64,000 bases of DNA from Myxocyprinus asiaticus (taxonomy: Eukaryota > Chordata > Actinopteri > Cypriniformes > Catostomidae): contig NC_059393.1 of assembly GCF_019703515.2 (NCBI RefSeq), forward strand, positions 9,752,001 through 9,816,000. Reading direction: 5' to 3'. The notes beneath the pieces were generated by a model, which saw nothing but the letters and a program-made list of their open reading frames with translations, searched no databases and was not told the origin of the DNA. The stretch's first letter is position 1, and each line of letters opens with the position of its first letter. This document shows, piece after piece, positions 37,096-49,905 of this stretch. A program made the position numbers and the translations under genes.

Positions 37096-37627
37096 CACTC
37101 ACCGACCACTTTATTAGGAACACCTCTAAATGCATAAAATCATGCATATATGGGTCAGGAGCTTCTGTTAATGTTTATATCAACCATCAGAATAGGGAAA
37201 AAAAAAGTGATTTCAGTGATTTCTACCATGGCATGATTTTTGGAGCCAGATGGGCTGGTTTGAGTATTTCTGTAATGGCTGATCTCCTGGGATTTTCACA
37301 CACAACAGCCTGTGTTTACTCAGAATGGTGTGAAAAACAAAAAACATCCAGTGAGCGGCAGTTCTGCAGACGAATACGCCTTGTTGATGAGAGAGATCGA
37401 GATGACGGAGAATGGCCAGACTGGTTCAAACTGACAAAGTCTACAGTAACTCAGATAACCCCTCAATACAATTGTAGTGAGCAGAATATCATCTCAGAAT
37501 CTCAGAAATGTCAAACCTTGAGGCGGATGGGCTACAACACCTTGAGGCGGATGGGCTACAACAGCAGAATACCACATCGGGCACTTTATTAAGACCATAG
37601 TGTTCCTAATAAAGTGGACGGTGAGTG
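37096..37627. mobile_element. Non-autonomous Tc1-like element with CACTCACC ends
   Basis: The termini CACTCACCGACCACTTTATT and its inverse (ending GGACGGTGAGTG at 37627) are flanked by TA on both sides. The interior has degenerate coding remnants: FGARWAGLSISVMADLLGFS and then SEWCEKQKTSSERQ resemble a Tc1 N-terminal helix-turn-helix. The catalytic region is gone. A 24-bp tandem duplication lies at about 37515-37563. A fragment of the same family is at 15505-15675. Confidence 0.7.

Positions 37628-37682
<55 letters not shown>
37628..37682. repeat. (TA)n(CA)n microsatellite
   Basis: Begins at the TA that borders the preceding element and ends at the next Tc1 element. Confidence 0.9.
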
Positions 37683-37684
<2 letters not shown>

Positions 37685-38771
37685 GCTAAAAGTTTGGAAT
37701 AATGTACAGATTTTGCTCTTATGGAAAGAAATTGGTACTTTTATTCACCAAAGTGGCATTCAACTGATCACAATGTATAGTCAGGATATTAATAACGTGA
37801 AAAATTACTATTACAATTTGAAAAAAAATTTCAGAACTTCTTAAACTATTTCAAAGGGTTCTCATCAAAAAAATCCTCCATGTGCAGCAATGACAGCTTT
37901 GCAGATCCTTGGCATTCCAGCTGTCAGTTTGTCCAGATACTCAGGTGACATTTCACCCCACACTTCCTGTAGCACTTGCCATAGATGTGGCTGTCTTGTC
38001 GGGCACTTCTCACGCACCTTACAGTCTAGCTGATCCCACAAAAGCTCAATGGGGTTAAGATCCATAACACTCTTTTCCAATTATCTGTTGTGCAATGTCT
38101 GTGTTTCTTTGCCCACTCTAACATTTGCTTTTTGTTTTTGTTTTTAAAAAATGGCTTTTTCTTTACAATTCTTCCCATAATGCCTGCACCCCTGAGTCTT
38201 CTCTTTACTGTTGTACATGAAACTGGTGTTGAGCGGGTAGAATTCAATGAAGCTGTCAGCTGAGGACATGTGAGGCATCTATTTCTCAAACTAGAGACTC
38301 TGATGTACTTATCCTCTTGTTTAGTTGTACATCTGGCCTTCCACATCTCATTCTGTTCTTGTTAGAGCCAGTTGTCCTTTGTCTTTGAAGACTGTAGTGT
38401 ACACCTTTGAATGAAATCTTCAGTTTTTTGGCAATTTCAAGCATTGTACAGCCTTCATTCCTCAAAACAATGATTGACTGATGAGTTTCTCGAGAAAGCT
38501 GTTTCTTTTTTGCCATTTATGACCTAATATTGACCTTAAGACATGCCAGTATATTGCATAATGTGGCAACTCAAAAACAAACACAAAGACAATGTTAAGC
38601 TTCATTTTACGAACCAAACAGCTTTCAGCTGTGTTTGACATAATGATATAATATGCATCAGTAATGTCCTGACTATACTTTGTGATCAGTTGAATGCCAC
38701 TTTGGTAAAGTACCAATTTCCTTCCAAAACAGCAAAATCTGTACATTATTCCAAACATTTGGACACCAGTG
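37683..38771 (-). mobile_element. Tc1/mariner element with catalytic-core deletion
   Basis: The right end (inverse of CACTGGTGTCCAAATGTTTG) and left end (CAGCTAAAAGTTTGGAATAA) share an inverted repeat of about 110 bp including GGAATAATGTACAGATTTTG and AGTGGCATTCAACTGATCAC. Microsatellites abut both ends. The left terminus has lost a few bases. This is the fourth Tc1 family in the window. Confidence 0.75.
37865..38516 (-). pseudogene. Tc1 transposase remnant lacking both catalytic Asp residues
   Basis: It starts MAKKKQLSRETHQSIIVLRN with a helix-turn-helix (EIAKKLKISFKGVHYSL), then a frameshift near 38340. The second DNA-binding region (CTTVKRRLRGAGIMGRI) and KKHRHCTTDNWKRVLW follow. At about 38065 the sequence jumps to DLNPIELLWDQLDCKV. 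The segment that would hold both Asp residues is deleted, but the motif with the catalytic Glu remains. It ends at 37865. Confidence 0.75.
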
Positions 38772-39489
<718 letters not shown>

Positions 39490-41378
39490 GTCAAGACAAC
39501 ATCTGTCCTATCTCGTCTAGGCCAGCACGTGCTACACCACCCAGCCCCTGACTGTCTGACATCCTTCGTGAACATCGGACTGACCTCAGGGCAGCTGAGA
39601 GATGGCGGAAATCTAAAGATCCAGCAGATCTAGGTAAATATCAGTCTCTGCTTGCAACTTTTTCAGATAATGTTAAATCTGCAAAAACCTATTACCAGAA
39701 CAAGATCAACAGCACCACAGACACTCGCAGCTTGTTTAGAACATTCAACACACTTCTCTGCCCTTCCCCTCCCCCATTTGACACATCACTGACAGCAGAT
39801 GTCTACGCTGCATTTTTTACTAATAAGGTTACAACCATCAGCAATACATTCTCAGCACCACACCCTGTCAAACACCTGTCTCCTGTATGCAACTCTTCTG
39901 TCTCTATGTTCTCTCCTCTGACTGACACTGAGGTCTCTAAACTCCTCCTCTCCAACCACCCCACCACCTGTTCCCTTGACCCCATTCCTTCTCACCTTCT
40001 CCAGGCCATTTCTCCGTCCATCCTACCTGCACTCACACACATAATTAACACATCTCTACTTACAGGCACTTTTCCCACTACATTTAAGCAGTCTCGAGTA
40101 ACCCCGCTGCTGAAGAAGCCTGCACATAATCCCACACAAATAGAACACAACAGACCAGTCTCTCTCATCCCATTCAAGGCAAAAACACTTGAAAGGGCAG
40201 TTTTCAATCAAATCTCTGCCTATCTCTCACAGAACAAGCTGCTGGATGACAATCAGTCAGGCTTCAAAAGTGGACACTCCACCGAGACTGCCCTGCTGTC
40301 TATCACTGAGTCACTGAGACAGGCGAAAGCTGAATCCAGATCATCCGTCCTGATTCTGCTGGACCTTTCTGCAGCCTTTGACAGTCAACCATCAGATCTT
40401 ACTCTCTACCCTCTCCTCGCTGGGCATCACAGGAACTGTGCTTGACTGGTTTAATTCCTATCTCTCAGGTAGGTCCTTCAAGGTAGCCTGGAGAGGTGAG
40501 GTATCAAAGCCATATCAGCTACTTACTGGGGTACCTCAGGGATCAGTGCTTGGGCCACTTCTCTTCTCTATATACACAACATCACTGGGACCCATCATTC
40601 AGGCACATGGTTTCTCTTACCACTGCTATGCTGATGACACGCAACTCTACTTGTCTTTCCAGCCCAACGACACCACAGTGACTGATCATATTTCGGCCTG
40701 CCTGGCAGACATTTCGGCCTGGATGAAGGAGCACCACCTGCAACTCAACCCAGCCAAGACTGAACTCCTTGTCTTTCCAGCCAACCCTGCTGTTGAACAC
40801 AACATCATCGTGCAGCTGGGTGCAACTACAGTAACGCCTTCCAAATCGGTCAGAAATCTAGGGGTAACCATCGACAACAGACTAAATTTCACAGACCACA
40901 TCTCAAAGACCACAAGATCATGTAGATTTACACTCTACAATATCAGGAAGATAAGACCCTTCCTCTCTGAACATGCCACACAACTGCTTGTCCAGTCACT
41001 TGTCATAACTAGACTGGACTACTGTAACGCTCTCATTGCAGGCCTCCCTGCATGTGCAATTAGACCCCTGCAAATGATCCAGAATGCCGCAGCACGTCTG
41101 GTCTTTAATGAGCCAAAGAGAGAAAATATTACACCACTCCTTGTCTCTCTCCACTGGCTGCCGGTTGATGCACGTATCAAATTCAAGGCTCTGATGCTGG
41201 CATACAAAATTCCTGTTGCACTTTATTCTGTTTTGAATACTATTCTGATGCTAGTGAAACTTTGTAATACATCACTTTTCATACCACTGTCTCCTTAAGA
41301 TGATTCGCTTATGTTTTCCTCTTTTGTAAGTCGCTTTGGATAAAAGTGTCTGCCAAATGAATAAATGTAAATGTAAAT
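39490..41378 (+). mobile_element. L2-type LINE, 5'-truncated, with reverse transcriptase
   Basis: The readable coding part starts within the linker after the lost endonuclease (LSDILREHRTDLRAAE, about 39557). It continues through the reverse transcriptase and ends in the L2-type 3' tail TTTGGATAAAAGTGTCTGCC with terminal ATGTAA repeats (about 41336-41378). The C-terminal coding region after MLAYK (about 41205) passes abruptly into 3' UTR, so an internal deletion is likely. Two other copies of the tail lie at 20310-20455 and 42058-42180. Confidence 0.85.
39557..41298 (+). pseudogene. L2-type LINE ORF2 remnant: reverse transcriptase
   Basis: Recognisable motifs in order are AFFTNKV (about 39815), LDPIPSHLL (39980), VTPLLKKP (40100), RPVSLIPF (40155), QSGFKSGHSTETALL (40255) and LDLSAAFD (about 40358-40382). 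[13 protein letters not shown] (40530) and the catalytic YADD (40627-40638) follow, then the thumb and [13 protein letters not shown] (41150). A 2-bp loss right after LDLSAAFD (about 40383) shifts the frame; one TGA replaces a conserved Trp near 39548. Known role: target-primed reverse transcription of LINE RNA. This copy is inactive. Confidence 0.85.
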
Positions 41379-41851
41379 ATAGGAGTTTTTTTAATCATTT
41401 AGTTATTTTGATTATATTTTTGTGTCGTTTAAAATATAATTTGAATTAAAAAATATGTTTAAGTTTTCCGTGTTTCAATAAATTAATAAAATTTTTGAAG
41501 CAAAATTGACCGGTAGAATGCTACAAAAAAAAAAAAAGAAAAATATATTATTTTCCGATCCACAGCCTAAGTTGGAAGGCCAATACAATCACTGTTAATA
41601 CTAGTCATGATTTCTGTGTCACATTATAATTTATTAGTCTACATCCAAATCATTTTCCGTACATATAGGAGTCACTGTCAAAGAAAACTGCCTGACATTC
41701 AACAAGGATGCAGTTAATGCACAAAGAATCCAAGATCATATTTCTATTCTTGTAGTTCATTGCATACAGCCCACTTACCCTACCAAATTCTTATTAATGT
41801 GCTGTCTTTGTTTATATTGCTGGTGTTTGATAGGAAATGGGCTATATAAAA
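41379..41851. other. Intergenic DNA, nothing recognised
   Basis: AT-rich without supportable features. Confidence 0.4.
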
Positions 41852-41944
41852 GGATTCTTGCAGGTGGTATAGCTGCCCATTCGTCTTGGCAAAATGCCTC
41901 CAGGTCATGCAAAACTTTGGTTGTCTTGCATGAACCGCACGTTA
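41852..41944 (-). mobile_element. Fragment of Tc1 (CAGTTGTGCTCAAAAG family)
   Basis: ATTCTTGCAGGTGGTATAGC and the next ~70 bases match 59693-59785 in copy 3. This is part of the transposase C-terminal region, minus orientation, ending at a TA microsatellite. Confidence 0.7.

Positions 41945-41999
<55 letters not shown>
41945..41999. repeat. (TA)n microsatellite
   Basis: About 22 TA units followed by CACA, bordering the next Tc1-derived unit. Confidence 0.9.
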
Positions 42000-42001
<2 letters not shown>

Positions 42002-42207
42002 GTTGTGCTCAAAGGTTTGCATACCCTGGCAGAAATTGTGAAATCTTGGCTAAAAAACATTTACATTTATTCATTTGGCAGACACTTATCCAAAGCGACT
42101 TACAAAAGAGGAAAACATAAGCAAATCATCTTAAGGAGACAGTGGTATGAAAAGTGATGTATTACAAAGTTTCACTAGCATGCCAGGGTATGCAAACTTT
42201 TGAGCAC

Positions 42208-42212
<5 letters not shown>
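42000..42212. mobile_element. Mini-Tc1 unit carrying an L2 tail
   Basis: Inverted ends CAGTTGTGCTCAAAGGTTTG and (right, inverted) CAGTTGTGCTCAAAAGTTTG enclose only about 210 bp. Both ends resemble the 5' end of the larger Tc1 copies. Bases 42058-42180 are the L2 LINE tail in inverted orientation, nearly identical to 41250-41374. Confidence 0.7.

Positions 42213-42266
<54 letters not shown>
42213..42266. repeat. (TG)n(TA)n microsatellite
   Basis: Fills the space between the mini-Tc1 unit and the next Tc1 element. Confidence 0.9.
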
Positions 42267-42268
<2 letters not shown>

Positions 42269-43786
42269 ATTGAAGTCAGAAGTTTATATACACTTAGGTT
42301 GAAGAAATTAAAACTAATTTTTTAACCACTTCACAGATTTAATATTAGCAAACTATAGTTTTGGCAAGTCTTTTAGGACATCTACTTTGTGCATGACACA
42401 AATAATATTTCCAACAATTGTTTACAGACACATTGTTACACTTTTAATTAAAAGCTTCTGATAGGAGGTGTACTGAATTGGAGGTGTACCTGTGGATGTA
42501 TTTTAAGGCCTACCTTCAAACTCAGTGTCTCTTTGCTTGACATCATGGGAAAATCAAAAGAAACCAGCCAAGACCTCAGAAAAAAAAACTGTGGTCCTCC
42601 ACAAGTCTGGATCACCCTTGAGAGCAATTTCCAAATGCCTGAAGGTACCACGCTCATCTGTACAAACAATAGTATGCAAGTATAAACACCATGGGACCAC
42701 ACAGCCATCATACCACTCAGGAAGGAGACACATTCTGTCTTCTAGAGATTAATGTAGTTTGGTGCGAAAAGTGCAAATCAATCCCAGATCAACAGCAAAG
42801 GACCTTGTGAAGATGCTGGAGGAAACAGGTAGACAAGTATCTATATCCACAGTAAAGCGAGTCCTATATCGACATAACCTGAAAGGCTGCTCTGCAAGGA
42901 AGAAGCCACTGCTCCAAAACTGCCAATAAAAAGCCAGACTACAGTTTGCAAGTGCACATAGGGACAAAGATCTTACTTTTTGGAGCAATTTCTGATGAAA
43001 CAAAAATGGAACTTTTTGGTCATAATGACCATCATTATGTTTGGAGGAAAAAGGGTGAGACTTGCAAGCTGAAGAACACCATCCCAACCGTGAAGCACTG
43101 GGATGGCAGCGTCATGTTGTGGGGGTGCTTTGCTGCAAGAGGGACTGGTGCACTTCACAAAACAGATGGCATCATGAGGAAGGAAAATTATGTGGATATA
43201 TTGAAGCAACATCTCAAGACATCAGCCAGGAAGTTAAAGCTTGGTCACAAATGGGTCTTCCAAATGGACAATGACCCCAAGCATACCTCCAAAATTGAGG
43301 CAAAATGCTTAAGGACAACAAAGTCAAGATCTTGGAGTGGCCATCACAAAGCCCTGATCTCAATCTGACAGACAATTTGTGGGCAGAACTGAAAAAGCAT
43401 GTGTGAGCAAGGAGGCCTACAAACCTGACTCAGTTACACCAGTTCTGTCTGGAGGAATGGGCCAAAATTCCAGCAACTTATTGTGGGAAGCTTGTGGAAG
43501 GCTTCCCAAAAAGTTTGACCCAAGTTAAACAATTTAAAGGCAATGCTACCAAATACTAACAAATTGTATGTAAACTTCTGTCCCTCTGGGAATGTGATGA
43601 AAGAAATAAAAGCTGAAATAAATAATTCTCTATACTATTATTCTGACATTTCACATTCTTAAAATAAAATAGTGATCCTAACTGACCTAAGACAGGGAAT
43701 GTTTTATACGATTATATGTCAGGAATTGGGAAAACTGAGTTTAAATGTATTTGGCTAAGGTGTATGTAAACTTCTGACTTCAACTG
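42267..43786 (+). mobile_element. Sleeping Beauty-type Tc1 element, full length, inactive
   Basis: The right end (inverse of CAGTTGAAGTCAGAAGTTTA, ending 43786, then TA) and the left end (TTGAAGTCAGAAGTTTATAT, first bases mutated) match the outer direct repeat of salmonid-type Tc1 elements. GTTTTGGCAAGTC and GACATCTACTTTGTGCATGA follow as in that family. A second direct-repeat motif (GTATGTAAACTTCTG) is found inside the right arm at about 43567. The left inner repeat is not clear. The 1520-bp length is normal for the group. Confidence 0.85.
42544..43559 (+). pseudogene. Sleeping Beauty-type transposase remnant
   Basis: It begins MGKSKE and then carries frameshifts. Recognisable are the PAI-type helix-turn-helix (AISKCLKVPRSSVQTIV) and, further on, VKRVLYRHNLKG. 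The D motif ISDETKMELFGHNDH (about 42990), WVFQMDNDPKHTSK with the second D (about 43252) and [14 protein letters not shown] follow. In the last motif the catalytic Glu position reads Asp. The end GNATKY (about 43540) is typical. It has lost its frame several times and one catalytic residue. Confidence 0.8.
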
Positions 43787-43788
43787 TA

Positions 43789-46010
43789 GGTAAGCAGGGA
43801 CACATGAAGTGACCAAGTGTAAATACCTCCTAAACTGTCACTTGCTTGCATTTTAAAAATGTCCCCTTGCTTTAGATTTTAAAAACTGCTCCACACTCCC
43901 TTTCAGTGAAATATCAGGAATTAAAAAAAAAAAAACATTTAAAAAAAAGTTGCAAGCATCTCAACAGAGTGCCATCAGGCCTAAAGGACAGCGCACTAAA
44001 ACAGCATGGGGCCCAATCAGGAAGTATAAGGCCTTTCATGAAAAGCTCATGCTGGTGCCACAAAACTGTCATACATTTAACAAAGATTAGCCCAGTTGCT
44101 TCAACATGTCAACGAAGCAATGAACACATGCTCAGAGGTCTGAACCCCAACAACAAACACGCAATTCTACTAAGATGGAAACAAACAAGCATCACCACAA
44201 ATAGGCTGATAGTGGTTGACACCAGCTGAGGGCCAAGCCAAGCTCTTTCTCACCAAGATAACGTGGTGCCTTTTTGCTTGACAACAAATCTTATCACACC
44301 ATATTGATGCCGTTTCTGCGTCAAAGTGAGGGGAATAAAGCTGATATCCTATGTCCAGGGCTCCCAAATAATTCTGACCAATAAATTTGATGTCTTTCAG
44401 TCAGTCATTCATGGTTTTTTAAAAATTAATAAAAAAAACCAAAAACATTTCAGATAGATTGTAGTCACAACAAGCAATTTCTCGCCAATGTCATATTTTT
44501 TTGCACGATCTTATAAGATCATATTAATTTCCATGACTTTTCCAAGCCTAACAATCACAACTTGAAAATTCCAGATATTTCCATGACTGTGGAAAGCCTG
44601 TATGTCACTCCCTTAGGAAGCATACAAATACGTAATACTTTACTAACTTCACCAATTAACCTGGTTTTGATAATTAATTACCATTTAGATTCTAATGGCA
44701 TCCATCGATCAAAACATCTGACAGCACCCATGCTATGCTCGCTGAAAGGGCAAGTGTTGTTACTTGAGAGATCACACTTCCTGAATAAACATGTCATGTG
44801 CTACAAGCCACAGGAGGAAACAAGGAACTGCATTAAGATATACAGTATAAACCACAAGATTTAGCCAAGTGGCATTAGAGCCATTTGGTTTCCATTAGTT
44901 TCTTAATTGTTGGTCCTAGAACAACAATTTCTATGAACTAATCAGATCAGGGTTAGGTTTAAGGTTAGGGCTGCAGTTCCACCATTCTTAACCTATTATT
45001 TTAAGGGAAGGGTTAGCAACTTTGCTTTTGTGACAAGAAAGTTTTTCAGGTGTTCATGAAGTTTACTGGGACACTGTATGAGTAGAAGAATAAGATCAAA
45101 ATTATTTACACTAGGGTTTAATTATATTAATGCTTTGAATGTTTGGATGTTATGCAGTATTTCATCATGTTAATTAAGCTTGTGTTGACACTTTTTTGTA
45201 AACATTAGCTAGCTGTGATATATAAAAAAATAAATTTAAAAAAATCTCACACAGAAGGATGCCCCATGACCCCAATATTTCAGTGTTTCCAACTCTTACC
45301 AGCTATTTTAGAATTTCATAGGTCCACTGCTACATTTACAAAGCTACAAGTACATCAAACAACTCAAAACACAAGTGTTCCCATGCGGCATTGTGTTACC
45401 GTAGTGCACCATGACTGCACAGATATGAAGCAAACGACAAAAGGCAACCGAATAGCCTGCAGTCTTAAGACCTGTATGGACAAAGGCATTCACAACATAT
45501 TTCCCAGCTGTGATTTAAGTATCATTGGTAATACCAGCAGACATGTGTGCCAAGGTCAACACCGCACTCAGGCCTTCGCTAAGAGATAAGTTTAAAATCT
45601 TACACTGCAATATGCAGTGCTTGAAAGACCTAGAAATCGCCTATCAATCATCTCGAGAATGCACATGCACATTAGCTATACAAGCCGGGAACATTTAGTT
45701 TTTTAGTGTAATCTGAGGTAAAGAAGCACAATTTATGATACCAGTGTTGTCAGATTTGAAATATGTTCTTTGATCGTAATCTTGACCAACTGTTTTTGAG
45801 ATTTTGGTGTTCCCCCATTCAAGTAGATAGGAGCTGCACTGGCATGACTGGAAACTAATCGCGCCCAAATAGGGCTGTACTTAATATCACCATCTACTGT
45901 TGGATATGGTAAATGCATTAAGTCTGACTAGAAACAGGGACAAAACATATCCCCTCCAGAGATAAAAAATAAATGACCAGAGCAGGGGATATCAAATGCA
46001 GAGGCAGGAG
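43789..46010. other. Intergenic DNA, nothing recognised
   Basis: A poly-A stretch lies near 43922. A short G/T tract GGGTTAGGTTTAAGGTTAGG near 44948 is again telomere-like. Open frames at 43906-44229 and 45215-45589 show no domain. Confidence 0.4.
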
Positions 46011-46435
46011 GGGGGCCTGGGTAGCTCAGTGGTAAAGATGCTGGCTGCCACCCCTGGAGTTCGCTAGTTCGAATCCTGAGTGACTCCAGCCAGGTCTCCT
46101 AAGCAACCAAATTGGCCCGGTTGCTAGGGAGGGTAGAGTCACATGGGGTAACCTCCTCGTGGTCACTATAACGTGGTTCGTTCTTGGTGGGGCGCGTGGT
46201 GAGTTGAGCGTGGATGCCGCGGTGGATGGCGTGAAGCCTCCACATGCAATATGTCACCGTGATAAGATGCGTGGGTTGACGATCTCAGACGCGGAGGCAA
46301 CTGGGATTTCGTCCTTCGCCACCCGGACTGAGGCGAATCACTACATGAACACGAGGACTTAAAAGCACATTGGGAATTGGGCATTCCAAATTGGGAGAAA
46401 AAGGGGAAAAATCCAAAAAAAAAAAAAAAAAAAAA
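46011..46435 (+). mobile_element. tRNA-derived SINE, full length, copy 2
   Basis: The 5' part is tRNA-like with A box TAGCTCAGTGG (46022-46032) and B box GTTCGAATCC (46067-46076), the internal RNA polymerase III promoter. A long tRNA-unrelated body follows (GACTCCAGCCAGGTCTCC, GGTAGAGTCACATGGGGTAA, GGGAATTGGGCATTCCAAAT), ending in about 20 A. At about 420 bp it is long for a SINE and resembles HAmo-type SINEs of cyprinids. Family name is from memory. The target duplication is unclear. Confidence 0.8.
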
Positions 46436-49400
46436 GCAGGGAAATAAAGTTGGTATGATCGACACCAAGGTACATAACAGCACAATCCACTGAACAGACT
46501 GTACATCTATCCTTACATAAAATTAAATATGGAGTCGACCCTGGCTAAGATCCATGGTTTGTCAAGTCCAAAGATCAAAACTGCTCAACCGCAGGAAGGG
46601 TAACAACAACAGCTAACTGCTTACAGCACAAAGTATTCGGGCAACAGGTATGAGTAAAATTTACGGCGCAAAATAAAATGGTGTCTGGGACTCCCATCAG
46701 CCCTTACGTTCCAAGGGGTAAGAGGTAACTTCCTCTTCTGGGAAAAACTGGCAGAGTGATACAAGGAGAGCAGCTGAAGAAGAATAGATAGAGAGAAATC
46801 TTTGAGCGCAGAGCTGATGAGAGGAAAGTGATAAATCCGAACACAACAGCCCGAAACATCCTGACAATACCAGTCCTAATGCGGCGGCCCATTGAGCTAT
46901 TTAAAAACAATCAATCAAAAATGTCCTGTCTTTCAGCACACCATCAGAGCAGATGACCATTCGCTGGCAGTGAAAAAAGCTTTACGCAGGCAGCTGAAAG
47001 TTTAATGCACCGCTCAAGAGCCATAAATACAGGGACTGTTAAACACTTAAGCATTCTTAGTAGGTATGATGGAGGTTTCTCAAACAACACGTTATGGAAT
47101 AATAATAGTCATGTACGGTATAACAGCATGATGGTTTTTATAAAGCCACAACATGGACAATGGCTTCGTACTGGTGGAATTATTTATCATATTTTTTTTT
47201 TAAGTGGTCGTAGATAGCATAAACTTAATGTAAACTCTTGAATCAACCAAACCACATTGAAAAACACAAATAATTAACACTTGATATTAATGTTCCCTTT
47301 TTTGTTATGGGTTTATAAAGGGGTTCATTAACAAAAGCATTATAAATCATTTAAATGCAGTTTTAATAACATACTATAAATAAGGGTGACTTTCATTATA
47401 AAAATAAATAAATAAATAAATAAATAAAAATGGCATTCTCTCTCCATTTAATTTCACTATAATAATCTATTTTTGTTACATTGTGGTAAATCATGAATTA
47501 GGGAAGTTTATGTTTTTTATTAATATAATTATGAATCAGTGTGTTTACTAAGCATTTATAACATGTAAGTTTAGTACTGCATGAAAGTTGCCCTTTTTAT
47601 TCATGTTGGTAAAACAGCACATTGATGAATTATAATGCATTTGTAAATATAATTAGTCATTAATGACTCATTTATAGACCATAATCAAAGGGGACATTGA
47701 TGTAAAGTGTTACATGTACCAAATACATTGTATTTTCCAATAATAATAATAATAACAAAAACAAAATATCGATTAAATACTGTTATTATTGTGGTTTTAT
47801 GTTTGCCCCTAATAACGTGGGGCAATTACTACCTTGAGAGATTATATATAAAATATAACCAACATATAAAATAGATTTATTTATTTTTTAAGACCAAAGA
47901 AGAGTGTGTCCCAAATATGCATGGTATCATTTATTATACCATACTGGTAAATCTAAAATGTTATAATTCAGCTAATTTTACCAGTTTCCCAAAAAAAGGA
48001 ACAAGATGTTGTGTAGTGCAATAGAAATTTGGAGGTAATGTCTATGTAACTGTGTGTAAATAATGTTTATTAAAAAGAAATCACTGCTAGGCTTAAAAGC
48101 AACCTTATCTTTAATCAGAAAAAGTATGACAGTCTGACGTAAATTGAGATACTCTTCCTGCGAGCATGTGAAGTGAGTCATGTAAAACAGAAAATGTTGA
48201 CGTGTTAAAATAGAATCAGTGGACGGCGCGGCCATACACGGACACCTTTCTAGCGCAGAACAAAACTGCTGTCCACATTTCGGTCACTAACATGCATGGA
48301 AGAGTCCCGTGATTCTATACGTCAGTCCCTGGTGTCACTACAGGGGGGTTTCACCCAAGACTTCAGATCTGGCATACAGAACTAATTTTGAGATCTTTTG
48401 ACCAATGTACATAATGATGATTTGTATAATAATAATTTTTTTTTTTTTTTTTTTTAATGTGCTTAAAAATGTGATTTCACCACAAATAAGCAAACAAACA
48501 TTATTTGCATATTTTGTAACAGCTTGAACCAGTAGTGAAATGGCTAATTATCCTACACATAGAATTACACAAAACCAACTTAACATCAAATACAACTGTT
48601 TTTGCATTCAACTACTAAGCAGGGTCAGAAATTGTATTAACATTTCTCCAAAAGTGACAAAAATGCCTTTAGATATTTATAATTTGGGGGTAAAATAAAT
48701 AAATAAATAACCCAGTAGTCAATTCCCAAGTTTTTTTTTTTTTTTAAGCTATTTTCTTACATTTTATATTTTTCTTAATATTCTATTCTAGGCCTATAGC
48801 TAAGAGTGCAATGGCTATCTAGTTATACATTTATATTCTGTAGTGACTGCTTAGATTAACTGATTCAATTGAAGTATCTGAAGTAAATGGACGACATGTT
48901 GCGTTATATGTTAGATAAAATCCCCCCCACCCCAAAAAAAGGTAAAAATGCCACAGAACATTGATTCCAGGGGCAAATATCGGCCTTAACATTCAATAAA
49001 ACGTGACTTCTGACACTAGTGCTAAGTGACTTCATGGAGGCATGTCAAGTCAGTTTGGGAATGTGGTCATTATGTGCACATCAGCACTTATTACAACATG
49101 TGTCATTTATCCGTAACAACGAATAGCAGTTTGTCACCAGTAACATCTGCTGGAAACATTCAATTGGGCCCATATACATGCTTCACATGTGCAGCCTGTC
49201 TGTTGAGCCACAAGTGCTCCATTTCTTCCTCATTGCTTCCATTTGTGCTTGTAATAGATTCAACATGTGTCAAAATAAAGAAGATAAAGATAAGAGTCTT
49301 GTAGATTTAATCAGTCACTGTTTTATTTTACAGAAAAAAGTTAAGGCGTTCATTAAAAGGAGATTTGTCAGAGTATCAAGAAAAACATGTAAATTTATTG

Positions 49401-49619
49401 TACTAGACTAGAGCATGAGTTCACTGCCACGGTTTGCAAGTTTTAACCTGTCAAAATGCTACAGTTAGACATTTGAAAATACATTTCAAACATTTAGTTT
49501 CTTTAAAAGATTGCATCAATGTAGTTTAAATACAGTTAAAATACAGTAATTGTCAGACAATTTAATTCTTAGTGTTAAAAATATGGACCACTTGTCAGTT
49601 ATAAGCCAATTAAATAAAA
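46436..49619. other. Intergenic DNA with simple repeats
   Basis: Contains (AAAT)n at 47402-47430, poly-T at 48428-48455 and another near 48730. The stretch 47280-47720 has the TAAAGTGTTAC-type ending of a common fish MITE but cannot be delimited. No gene recognised. Confidence 0.4.
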
Positions 49620-49905
49620 ACTCATTTTAAAACTTCAGTAACACTTAACTAAGGATTTATTTATCACAAGGTAATGAATAAGCTTTCATGAACTAACAAT
49701 GGACAATACTTTTACAGCACATTTTAATCTCAATCTCTTAATGTTCATTTTTACATATATTTTACATTATAGATTAGAACACTAACATTAGTTCATGCAA
49801 TATAAAAACTTTAAACTAACAATGAGCAATTGTATTTTCATAATACATTTTGTTAGCTCATGAAACCTACTGCAACAAATAGAGCCTTATCGTAAAGTGT
49901 TTCTC
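49620..49905. mobile_element. Palindromic MITE (GAACTAACAATG family), degenerate
   Basis: Repeated TTAGTTCATG / CATGAACTAACAATG-type motifs in both orientations, and the ending CCTTATCGTAAAGTGTTTC, are the hallmark of an abundant teleost palindromic MITE. The two halves diverge, so ends are approximate. Confidence 0.45.

Noticed and set aside
39557..41298. Active L2 LINE
   Set aside because: The 5' end with the endonuclease is missing, a 2-bp loss shifts the frame after LDLSAAFD, and the C-terminal region is deleted.
46011..46100. Possible functional tRNA gene
   Set aside because: The A and B boxes are present, but the sequence continues into a 420-bp SINE body with an A tail and no complete cloverleaf can be drawn; the same body recurs at 21 kb.
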